64,000 nucleotides of DNA from Limnomonas spitsbergensis (Eukaryota > Chlorophyta > Chlorophyceae > Chlamydomonadales). The stretch spans positions 1,725,501 through 1,789,500 of the forward strand of contig JAYJMM010000035.1 of NCBI GenBank assembly GCA_037349105.1, written 5' to 3'. Of this stretch, positions 40,671-51,600 are shown one piece after another (position 1 is the stretch's first letter; each line of letters starts with the position of its first letter). The notes beneath the pieces are model-generated. The model was not told the origin of the DNA. It searched no databases and saw only the letters and a list, made by a program, of their open reading frames with translations. The position numbers were made by a program, and so were the translations under genes.

Positions 40671-40757
40671 AATAATGTACAAACACGGAGAGTTTGGCAA
40701 CCTGGCTGTGTTGCAGCTGGTTGTATTATCCCATGCGTCCACATGCAACAAGCAGGC

Positions 40758-41675
40758 TCACTTCATGAACACAAACTGAGACAGGCAAAGCTTAAAGTTC
40801 TGTAATGCTTGGTGCTGGACCTGGGTCGCAAAGACCTCCACACTTGAGACAGACTCATGCTGAGGCTGCTGCTCCCCAGCAGATGTGCCCAGCTGCATGG
40901 CTTGGGAACCCAGATCCAGATCCAGATCCAGATGGGAGGCCTGCTCCTTCACGTGGCGCCCGTCCAACCTGGGCATCTGGTTGGGACCTAACCAGACCGG
41001 TGCTTCAGGCCCCCTCTCTCTCTCAATGCCAGTCAATGAAGCGTGCCAGACAGAGCTCACTTGCGGGGGGTCCTCCGCAAAAAGAGCCTGGGTTCGCCGC
41101 CCCATCAGTCGAGCCCTTGCTTGTCTCTCCTTAAGCACTTGGCTCTCTTGGTACTCCACCACAGGCTCCTCTTCGCCCCCTGCCTGCCCATCATTTTCCT
41201 CCTCCTCGTCGCCTCTGCTTCGCTTCCTGCCTACACAGAATTTGCGCGCATCCTGACCGTGGTCATCATCCAGCATGGCATCCTCCTCCTCCTGCTCCGC
41301 GTGCCCTTGGCCGGCCTCCAAGGCACGGCGCTCTTCCGGCTCTGGCTTGCCCTGTAGAGACTCGAAAAAAGCCATGCTGTACAAATGTGTCTCTCCCACC
41401 GGCTTGTCTTGCTGCTGCTGTAGGCTGCCAAGGCTGTGTGGCACCTCGGAGTCCAGATGTCCAGATGGCACTGCCTCCTCCCATTCCTGTTGCACCCTGC
41501 TCTTGCCGTCCATCTCCTCTGCAACGGCCTCAGCAGCAGCCCTCTTCCTGCTTAAGTGGGCATCCCTCAGCAGGGTGCTAGCATCCACCTCCCTCAGAGG
41601 TGTAAGCGGCTGAGGTGGGGAAGCTCGTTCACGCATGTACTCGGGGGCATTTAGGAACCGTCTGCCCAACTCCAT
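40758..41675 (-). CDS. Unrecognised acidic 305-aa protein, intronless
   Basis: I do not recognise a family. The ORF runs from the first in-frame Met at 41675 (the frame is open to about 41830 but has no earlier ATG). It begins MELGRRFLNAPEYMRERASP and is rich in Glu, Gln and Ala. A basic patch, VGRKRSRGDEEEENDG at about 150-165, resembles a nuclear localisation signal next to an acidic run. Residues about 40-55 (SRKRAAAEAVAEEM) look helical. A DLDLDLG run comes from a CAGATC hexamer repeat. Unlike the other genes it shows no edge copies and no introns. It is head-to-head with the gene at 42083. The long open frame and non-repetitive composition favour a real gene; a retrocopy is possible. Confidence 0.55.
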   Translation of the reverse strand: MELGRRFLNAPEYMRERASPPQPLTPLREVDASTLLRDAHLSRKRAAAEAVAEEMDGKSRVQQEWEEAVPSGHLDSEVPHSLGSLQQQQDKPVGETHLYSMAFFESLQGKPEPEERRALEAGQGHAEQEEEDAMLDDDHGQDARKFCVGRKRSRGDEEEENDGQAGGEEEPVVEYQESQVLKERQARARLMGRRTQALFAEDPPQVSSVWHASLTGIERERGPEAPVWLGPNQMPRLDGRHVKEQASHLDLDLDLGSQAMQLGTSAGEQQPQHESVSSVEVFATQVQHQALQNFKLCLSQFVFMK

Positions 41676-42082
41676 CGGGCGCCTGAGGCCGTTTACCGGT
41701 ATGTGAGGGACGACTTGGGCGATAAGAGTTGCAGTGATATCAAGGGTAAGATGAGTAACAAGGGCGGCACATGCGGGATGAACGCTAGCGCGAGAGGGAG
41801 AGGAGACCGAATGAAAGGGTTTCAGTGGTCACACCATGCTCACAGCCGACGCTTCCCATACCCCATTCATTGCGATGGGGTATGAGGAAAAGGCGCCACT
41901 CGTTACCGACTTACCGAGTGACATCACTTTGCCGTACATACCGGTACATCGCCATCGAAGGCTCGAAACCAAGTGTTCGCTCATGGATGTTCCAGCCTTA
42001 GAGCGCTTTACATTTATCGGACAACCTACCTCAGCCCATACCGGCCTCTCAATCTCATTGCCGCTTTTCCAACCCGCGAACC
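41676..42082. promoter_or_regulatory. Putative bidirectional promoter interval
   Basis: 407 bp separates the start codons of divergent genes at 41675 (-) and 42083 (+). It holds no repeats, which is rare in this window, so it is likely functional sequence. No TATA box stands out. CCGGTA recurs near 41694 and 41940. Confidence 0.4.
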
Positions 42083-42578
42083 ATGGACGCATTCGATGGC
42101 AGCTCGCACTTGCGTCGATTCCACAAGGATCCCGCATCTCACCTAACGGGATACGGCGTGTTCCACGGAGATGATCGACAACCCCTGGGGGAGCCGCTGC
42201 CGACTGGCTCGCTGCGACGAGGCTCGGGGGAGCCCGGCTCAACAAGGGGCCTCGCCGGTAGCGGAGCCAACCCGGAGAGCTTTGCCCCTGCCCCTGCTGC
42301 CAGCTTCAGCATTCGGCCAACGATGTCGCTGCAGGGCATGGAGCCTAAGAGCAGCGGGTCGACGATGAACAAGACGATCGCGAGCAACCGGTCCGTGGGT
42401 CTCAACCCGGCTACGTATGAATATCCAACGAGCACGCATAACGCAACCTCAGGTGCGTGCACACATACGGTATGTGTGAAAGGGGGGGGGTCTGTGTCTG
42501 CGCCTGTGTGTGTATTTTTGTTGATGTGTCAATGTGTGTGTGTCTGTGTGTGTGGTGTGTGTGGGGGGGGAGTGGATG

Positions 42579-42611
<33 letters not shown>

Positions 42612-45600
42612 GTTTGGGTGCATGACGGGCAGCACACAGAGCACAACCTGAGGCTCGTGCTTGCATGTGTGTGGCTGTTTGCGTGTGTGAAGGGGGTGCG
42701 TGATGGGCACGCACTACAAAATCTTGGGCAAACGCACGTATGTGTGTTGCTGTGTGTGCTAGAAGATGTATGACGGGCACTCACAACGTAGTCTCAGACA
42801 CGTGCTGACATGTGTTAAGCTGTGTTGTAGTATGAGGCGCAAGCCAGTACGAGCATCTTGTGCAAGATAGTAATGGCTTGCGCCTCAAACTTCAACAGGG
42901 TCTGTGTGCCAGGGTGGTGCAAGGCTCATTAGCTTCAGCAGTGTAGGCCATGACGGGCAGCAGGCCATGACGGGCAGCAGGCCATGACGGGTAGCAGGCC
43001 ATGACGGGCAGCAGGCCATGACGGGCAGCAGGCCATGACGGGCAGCAGGCCATGACGGGCAGCAGGCCATGACGGGCAGCAGGCCATGACGGGCAGCAGG
43101 CCATGACGGGCAGCAGGCATGACGGGCAGCAGGCCATGACGGGCAGCAGGCCATGACGGGCAGCAGGCCATGACGGGCAGCAGGCCATGACGGGCAGCAT
43201 GCCATGACGGGCAGCAGGCCATGACGGGCAGCAGGCCATGACGGGCAGCAGGCCATGACGGGCAGCAGGCCATGACGGGCAGCAGGCCATGGTTGGGGCA
43301 GCAGGCCATGACGGGCAGCAGGCCATGACGGGCAGCAGGCCATGACGGGCAGCAGGCCATGGTTGGGGCAGCAGGCCATGACGGGCAGCAGGCCATGACG
43401 GGCAGCATGCCATGACGGGCAGCAGGCCATGACGGGCAGCAGGCCATGACGGGCAGCAGGCCATGACGGGCAGCAGGCCATGACGGGCAGCAGGCCATGA
43501 CGGGCAGCAGGCCATGACGGGCAGCAGGCCATGACGGGCAGCAGGCCATGACGGGCAGCATGCCATGACGGGCAGCAGGCCATGACGGGCAGCAGGCCAT
43601 GACGGGCAGCAGGCCATGACGGGCAGCAGGCCATGACGGGCAGCAGGCCATGACGGGCAGCAGGCCATGACGGGCAGCATGCCATGACGGGCAGCAGGCC
43701 ATGACGGGCAGCAGGCCATGACGGGCAGCAGGCCATGACGGGCAGCAGGCCATGACGGGCAGCAGGCCATGGTTGGGGCAGCAGGCCATGACGGGCAGCA
43801 GGCCATGACGGGCAGCAGGCCATGACGGGCAGCAGGCCATGGTTGGGGCAGCAGGCCATGACGGGCAGCAGGCCATGACGGGCAGCATGCCATGACGGGC
43901 AGCAGGCCATGACGGGCAGCAGGCCATGACGGGCAGCAGGCCATGACGGGCAGCAGGCCATGACGGGCAGCAGGCCATGACGGGCAGCATGCCATGACGG
44001 GCAGCAGGCCATGACGGGCAGCAGGCATGACGGGCAGCAGGCCATGACGGGCAGCAGGCCATGACGGGCAGCATGCCATGACGGGCAGCAGGCCATGACG
44101 GGCAGCATGCCATGACGGGCAGCAGGCCATGACGGGCAGCATGCCATGACGGGCAGCAGGCCATGACGGGCAGCAGGCCATGACGGGCAGCAGGCCATGA
44201 CGGGCAGCAGGCCATGACGGGCAGCATGCCATGACGGGCAGCAGGCCATGACGGGCAGCAGGCAATGACGGGCAGCAGGCCATGACGGGCAGCAGGCCAT
44301 GACGGGCAGCATGCCATGACGGGCAGCAGGCCATGACGGGCAGCAGGCATGACGGGCAGCAGGCATGACGGGCAGCAGGCCATGACGGGCAGCCGGCATG
44401 ACGGGCAGCAGGCATGATGGGCAGCAGGCCATGATGGGCAGCAGGCCATGACGGGCAGCAGGCCATGACGGGCAGCAGGCCATGACGGGCAGCAGGCCAT
44501 GACGGGCAGCAGGCCATGACGGGCAGCAGGCCATGACGGGCAGCAGGCCATGACGGGCAGCATGCCATGACGGGCAGCAGGCCATGACGGGCAGCAGGCC
44601 ATGACGGGCAGCAGGCCATGACGGGCAGCAGGCCATGACGGGCAGCAGGCATGACGGGCAGCATGCCATGACGGGTAGCAGGCCATGACGGGCAGCAGGC
44701 CATGACGGGCAGCAGGCCATGACGGGCAGCAGGCCATGACGGGCAGCAGGCCATGACGGGTAGCAGGCCATGACGGGCAGCAGGCCATGACGGGCAGCAG
44801 GCCATGACGGGCAGCAGGCCATGACGGGCAGCAGGCCATGACGGGCAGCATGCCATGATGGGCAGCATGCCATGACGGGCAGCAGGCCATGACGGGCAGC
44901 ATGCCATGACGGGCAGCAGGCATGACGGGCAGCAGGCCATGACGGGCAGCAGGCCATGACGGGCAGCAGGCCATGACGGGCAGCAGGCCATGACGGGCAG
45001 CAGGCCATGACGGGCAGCAGGCCATGACGGGCAGCAGGCCATGACGGGAAGCAGGCCATGACGGGCAGCAGGCCATGACGGGCAGCAGGCCATGACGGGC
45101 AGCCGGCATGACGGGCAGCAGGCATGATGGGCAGCAGGCCATGACGGGCAGCAGGCCATGACGGGCAGCAGGCCATGACGGGCAGCAGGCATGACGGGCA
45201 GCAGGCATGATGGGCAGCAGGCCATGACGGGCAGCAGGCCATGACGGGCAGCAGGCCATGACGGGCAGCAGGCATGACGGGCAGCAGGCCATGACGGGCA
45301 GCAGGCCATGACGGGCAGCAGGCCATGACGGGCAGCAGGCCATGACGGGCAGCAGGCCATGACGGGCAGCAGGCATGACGGGCAGCAGGCCATGACGGGC
45401 AGCAGGCCATGACGGGCAGCAGGCCATGACGGGCAGCAGGCCATGACGGGCAGCAGGCATGACGGGCAGCAGGCCATGACGGGCAGCAGGCCATGACGGG
45501 CAGCAGGCCATGACGGGCAGCAGGCCATGACGGGCAGCAGGCCATGACGGGCAGCAGGCCATGACGGGCAGCAGGCATGACGGGCAGCAGGCCATGACGG

Positions 45601-48600
45601 GCAGCAGGCCATGACGGGCAGCAGGCCATGACGGGCAGCAGGCCATGACGGGCAGCAGGCCATGACGGGCAGCAGGCCATGACGGGCAGCAGGCCATGAC
45701 GGGCAGCAGGCCATGACGGGCAGCAGGCATGACGGGCAGCATGCCATGACGGGCAGCAGGCATGACGGGCACACGCACGGGTCTTTAACACTTCAAGTGC
45801 ATGCCTGCATGGTGCCACAGTCATGCCCCCTGCCACAGAAGTATAAAAGGGTGCGCTGAGCCACGAAGTATGAAAGGTTGTATATAACCCAGCCAGCCGT
45901 AGGCCGTGATGTAGGTGAAACGCAGCTGTAATGTGGCTGAAATGTAGCTGTAATGTGGCTGAAATGTAGCTGAATTCTAGTGGTAGCAACATACTCAAAC
46001 AGTGGCAACAGCCTTACTCGGACTCCGTTGGCATTGATTGAGGACATCAGTGCTTGCTCACGTCTGGCCCCTGCTCACGTCTGCCCCTTGCTCACGTCTG
46101 CCCTTGCTCACGTCTGCCCACGTCTGCCCCTGCTCACGTCTGCCCCTTGCTCACGTCTGCCCTTGCTCACGTCTGCCCTTGCTCACGTCTGCCCCTTGCT
46201 CACGTCTGCCCTTGCTCACGTCTGCCCCTGCTCACGTCTGCCCCTTGCTCACGTCTGCCCCTTGCTCACGTCTGCCCTTGCTCACGTCTGCCCCTGCTCA
46301 CGTCTGCTCCTGCTCACGTCTGCCCCTTGCTCACGTCTGCTCCTGCTCACGTCTGCCCCTTGCTCACGTCTGCCCCTTGCTCACGTCTGCCCTTGCTCAC
46401 GTCTGCCCTTGCTCACGTCTGCCCCTGCTCACGTCTGCTCCTGCTCACGTCTGCCCCTTGCTCACGTCTGCCCCTTGCTCACGTCTGCCCTTGCTCACGT
46501 CTGCCCTTGCTCACGTCTACCCTTGCTCACGTCTGCCCTTGCTCACGTCTGCCCTTGCTCACGTCTGCCCTTGCTCACGTCTGCCCTTGCTCACGTCTGC
46601 CCTTGCTCACGTCTGCCCTTGCTCACGTCTGCCCCTTGCTCACGTCTGGCCCTTGCTCACGTCTGCCCTTGCTCACGTCTGCCCCTTGCTCACGTCTGCC
46701 CCTGCTCACGTCTGCCCTTGCTCACGTCTGCCCTTGCTCACGTCTGCCCTTGCTCACGTCTGCCCCTTGCTCACGTCTGCCCCTTGCTCACGTCTGCCCT
46801 TGCTCACGTCTGCCCTTGCTCACGTCTGCCCTTGCTCACGTCTGCCCTTGCTCACGTCTGCCCCTGCTCACGTCTGCCCCTTGCTCATGTCTGCCCTTGC
46901 TCACGTCTGCCCCTTGCTCACGTCTGCCCTTGCTCACGTCTGCCCTTGCTCACGTCTGCCCTTGCTCACGTCTGCCCCTTGCTCACGTCTGCCCTTGCTC
47001 ACGTCTGCCCTTGCTCACGTCTGCCCTTGCTCACGTCTGCCCTTGCTCATGTCTGCCCTTGCTCACGTCTGCCCCTTGCTCACGTCTGCCCCTTGCTCAC
47101 GTCTGCCCTTGCTCATGTCTGCCCTTGCTCACGTCTGCCCTTGCTCACGTCTGCCCTTGCTCACGTCTGCCCTTGCTCACGTCTGCCCTTGCTCACGTCT
47201 GCCCCTTGCTCACGTCTGCCCTTGCTCACGTCTGCCCTTGCTCACGTCTGCCCCTTGCTCACGTCTGCCCTTGCTCACGTCTGCCCTTGCTCACGTCTGC
47301 CCTTGCTCACGTCTGCCCTTGCTCACGTCTGCCCTTGCTCACGTCTGCCCCTGCTCACGTCTGCCCCTGCTCACGTCTGCCCCTGCTCACGTCTGCCCCT
47401 TGCTCACGTCTGCCCTTGCTCACGTCTGCCCCTTGCTCACGTCTGCTCTTGCTCACGTCTGGCCCTTGCTCACGTCTGCCCTTGCTCACGTCTGCCCCTT
47501 GCTCACGTCTGCCCTTGCTCACGTCTGCCCTTGCTCACGTCTGCCCTTGCTCACGTCTGCCCTTGCTCACGTCTGCCCTTGCTCACGTCTGCCCTTGCTC
47601 ACGTCTGCCCCTTGCTCACGTCTGGCCCTTGCTCACGTCTGCCCCTTGCTCACGTCTGGCCCTTGCTCACGTCTGCCCTTGCTCACGTCTGCCCTTGCTC
47701 ACGTCTGCCCCTTGCTCACGTCTGCCCCTTGCTCACGTCTGCCCTTGCTCACGTCTGCCCTTGCTCACGTCTGCCCCTTGCTCACGTCTGCCCTTGCTCA
47801 CGTCTGCCCTTGCTCACGTCTGCCCTTGCTCACGTCTGCCCCTTGCTCACGTCTGCCCCTTGCTCACGTCTGCCCTTGCTCACGTCTGCCCCTGCTCACG
47901 TCTGCCCTTGCTCACGTCTGCCCTTGCTCACGTCTGCCCTTGCTCACGTCTGCCCCTTGCTCACGTCTGGCCCTTGCTCACGTCTGCCCCTGCTCACGTC
48001 TGCCCCTTGCTCACGTCTGCCCCTTGCTCACGTCTGCCCCTTGCTCACGTCTGCCCCTGCTCACGTCTGGCCCTTGCTCACGTCTGCCCTTGCTCACGTC
48101 TGCCCTTGCTCACGTCTGCCCCTTGCTCACGTCTGCCCTTGCTCACGTCTGCCCCTGCTCACGTCTGGCCCTTGCTCACGTCTGCCCCTGCTCACGTCTG
48201 CCCCTTGCTCACGTCTGCCCTTGCTCACGTCTGCCCCTTGCTCACGTCTGCCCCTTGCTCACGTCTGCCCTTGCTCATGTCTGCCCTTGCTCACGTCTGC
48301 CCTTGCTCACGTCTGCCCTTGCTCACGTCTGCCCTTGCTCACGTCTGCCCTTGCTCACGTCTGCCCCTTGCTCACGTCTGCCCTTGCTCACGTCTGCCCT
48401 TGCTCACGTCTGCCCCTTGCTCACGTCTGCCCTTGCTCACGTCTGCCCTTGCTCACGTCTGCCCTTGCTCACGTCTGCCCTTGCTCACGTCTGCCCTTGC
48501 TCACGTCTGCCCCTTGCTCACGTCTGCCCTTGCTCACGTCTGCCCCTTGCTCACGTCTGCCCTTGCTCACGTCTGCCCTTGCTCACGTCTGCCCTTGCTC

Positions 48601-51600
48601 ACGTCTGCCCCTTGCTCACGTCTGCCCTTGCTCACGTCTGCCCTTGCTCACGTCTGCCCTTGCTCACGTCTGCCCCTTGCTCACGTCTGCCCTTGCTCAC
48701 GTCTGCCCTTGCTCACGTCTGCCCTTGCTCACGTCTGCCCTTGCTCACGTCTGCCCTTGCTCACGTCTGCCCTTGCTCACGTCTGCCCCTTGCTCACGTC
48801 TGGCCCTTGCTCACGTCTGCCCCTTGCTCACGTCTGCCCTTGCTCACGTCTGCCCTTGCTCACGTCTGCCCTTGCTCACGTCTGCCCCTTGCTCACGTCT
48901 GCCCTTGCTCACGTCTGCCCTTGCTCACGTCTGCCCTTGCTCACGTCTGCCCCTTGCTCACGTCTGCCCTTGCTCACGTCTGCCCTTGCTCACGTCTGCC
49001 CCTTGCTCACGTCTGCCCTTGCTCACGTCTGCCCCTTGCTCACGTCTGCCCTTGCTCACGTCTGCCCCTTGCTCACGTCTGCCCTTGCTCACGTCTGCCC
49101 TTGCTCACGTCTGCCCTTGCTCACGTCTGCCCCTTGCTCACGTCTGCCCTTGCTCACGTCTGCCCTTGCTCACGTCTGCCCTTGCTCACGTCTGCCCTTG
49201 CTCACGTCTGCCCTTGCTCACGTCTGCCCCTTGCTCACGTCTGCCCTTGCTCACGTCTGCCCCTTGCTCACGTCTGCCCTTGCTCACGTCTGCCCTTGCT
49301 CACGTCTGCCCTTGCTCACGTCTGCCCTTGCTCACGTCTGCCCTTGCTCACGTCTGCCCTTGCTCACGTCTGCCCTTGCTCACGTCTGCCCCTTGCTCAC
49401 GTCTGCCCTTGCTCACGTCTGCCCTTGCTCACGTCTGCCCTTGCTCACGTCTGCCCTTGCTCACGTCTGCCCTTGCTCACGTCTGCCCTTGCTCACGTCT
49501 GCCCTTGCTCACGTCTGCCCTGCTCACGTCTGCCCTTGCTCACGTCTGCCCTTGCTCACGTCTGCCCTTGCTCACGTCTGCCCTTGCTCACGTCTGCCCT
49601 TGCTCACGTCTGGCCCCTTGCTCACGTCTGCCCCTTGCTCACGTCTGCCCCTGCTCACGTCTGCCCTTGCTCACGTCTGCCCTTGCTCACGTCTGGCCCT
49701 TGCTCACGTCTGCCTTGCTCACGTCTGCCCTTGCTCACGTCTGCCCTTGCTCACGTCTGCCCCTTGCTCACGTCTGCCCTTGCTCACGTCTGCCCTTGCT
49801 CACGTCCTGCCCTTGCTCACGTCTGCCCTTGCTCACGTCTGCCCTTGCTCACGTCTGCCCCTTGCTCACGTCTGCCCTTGCTCACGTCTGCCCTTGCTCA
49901 CAGTCTGCCCCTTGCTCACGTCTGGCCCCTTGCTCACGTCTGCCCTTGCTCACGTCTGCCCTTGCTCACGTCTGCCCTTGCTCACGTCTGCCCTTGCTCA
50001 CGTCTGCCCCTTGCTCACGTCTGCCCTTGCTCCACGTCTGCCCTGCTCACGTCTGCCCTTGCTCACGTCTGGCCCCTTGCTCACGTCTGGCCCTTGCTCA
50101 CGTCTGCCCCTGCTCACGTCTGCCCCTTGCTCACGTCTGCCCCTTGCTCACGTCTGCCCCTTGCTCACGTCTGCCCTTGCTCACGTCTGCCCCTTGCTCA
50201 CGTCTGCCCTTGCTCACGTCTGCCCTTGCTCACGTCTGCCCTTGCTCACGTCTGCCCCTTGCTCACGTCTGCCCCTTGCTCACGTCTGCCCCTTGCTCAC
50301 GTCTGCCCCTTGCTCACGTCTGCCCCTTGCTCACGTCTGGCCCCTGCTCACGTCTGCCCTTGCTCACGTCTGCCCTAAACCCTGAACCCTACATGATTCA
50401 GTATCCGAGACGGTATGTGGGCACCTCAATCCTAAACCCTAACCCTAAACCCTTGTTAATTTATTTTTGGAACCGGTCGGCAGACACCTGAACCCTAAAC
50501 CCTTAACCCTAAACCCTAGTTGATTCAGTAGTATTGGAACCCGTCTGTGGGCACCTTACCCCCAAGCACTAGTGTATTCAGTGTCGGAATCGGTCTGCTG
50601 GTACGGGTCCCCCACATCGATTCTGATGCTCCACTGCATTGTGAAAGGGCCGCGCATCCACTTCTCGCCCCCGTGCACCAGGTTTCTCAGAAATTAAGTT
50701 TCCAAGGCATGCGAACCTAAACCCCGTAGTAATCGAAGTAGCTGACGGTTGCTGTATAAAGCAGCAGGCGGTGTACCTTGCTACCTGCTTTGATTCCTCG
50801 ATCGGTGGGCTCTCCACCACTCACGCTGAGCGCTGCTTTCGGCACTGATTAGCCAGTGTGTGTGTGACCCTGAAGGCCTCCCTCCGAAGAGTAGGTTTGC
50901 ATTTTTCTTTTGCATAACTAAAAATACAACTTTACAGAGAATGCATAAATAAATAAATCAATATAATAAATCAATATAGTATTTGAATGGAGGGAGCGGC
51001 TGTACCTGCATATATGATATTCACCACGTTGCAGGAATGTCGCTGTGTGTGCGTGCCTCCTTAGTCCACGCCTCGGGGAATCCTCGGGGTGTATTATTCA
51101 CATACTATTTGTTTGTATTTATGTATGTCGCTTTGCTTGCGTGCAGGTCTCCCTCCCACGGTGTACAAGGCATGGACCACCGAGTACGTCGACGAGTACC
51201 GAGGAATGAAGGTGCGGTTGCCAGTGTCTATTTTTAACGGGTGCCCTGCCCTGACCTCGGTGGTTGCCAGTGCCTATTTTTAACAGGTGCCCTGCCCTGA
51301 CCTCGGTGGTTGCCAGTGCCTATTTTTAACAGGTGCCCTGCCCTGCCCTGCCCTGACCTCGGTGGTTGCCAGTGTCTATTTTTAACGGGTGCCCTGCCCT
51401 GACCTCGGTGGTTGCCAGTGCCTGGTTTTAACGGGTGCCCTGCCCTGACCTCGGTGGTTGCCAGTGCCTGGTTTTAACGGGTGCCCTGCCCTGACCTCGG
51501 TGGTTGCCAGTGCCTGGTTTTAACGGGTGCCCTGCCCTGACCACGGTGGTTGCCAGTGTCTCTTTTCAACTGGTCGCCCAGACCCCCCTCGGCAGGCCGC

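Noticed and set aside
40805..41613. Plus-strand ORFs opposite 40758-41675
   Set aside because: Ser/Pro/Leu-rich shadows of the acidic minus-strand ORF; the minus frame is the longest uninterrupted one and has the more protein-like composition.
42885..45998. Minus-strand ORFs of about 950-1040 codons in three frames
   Set aside because: All are the 17-bp minisatellite read through; the unit has no stop in any register, there is no non-repeat domain, and the region falls inside an intron of a phase-consistent gene.
42946..50376. CRISPR array
   Set aside because: Units are directly abutting with no unique spacers, the host is eukaryotic, and no cas genes are present.
45980..50491. Plus-strand ORFs of about 1440-1500 codons in three frames
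   Set aside because: These are the 16-bp minisatellite read in three registers with identical peptide content; no independent evidence of coding.
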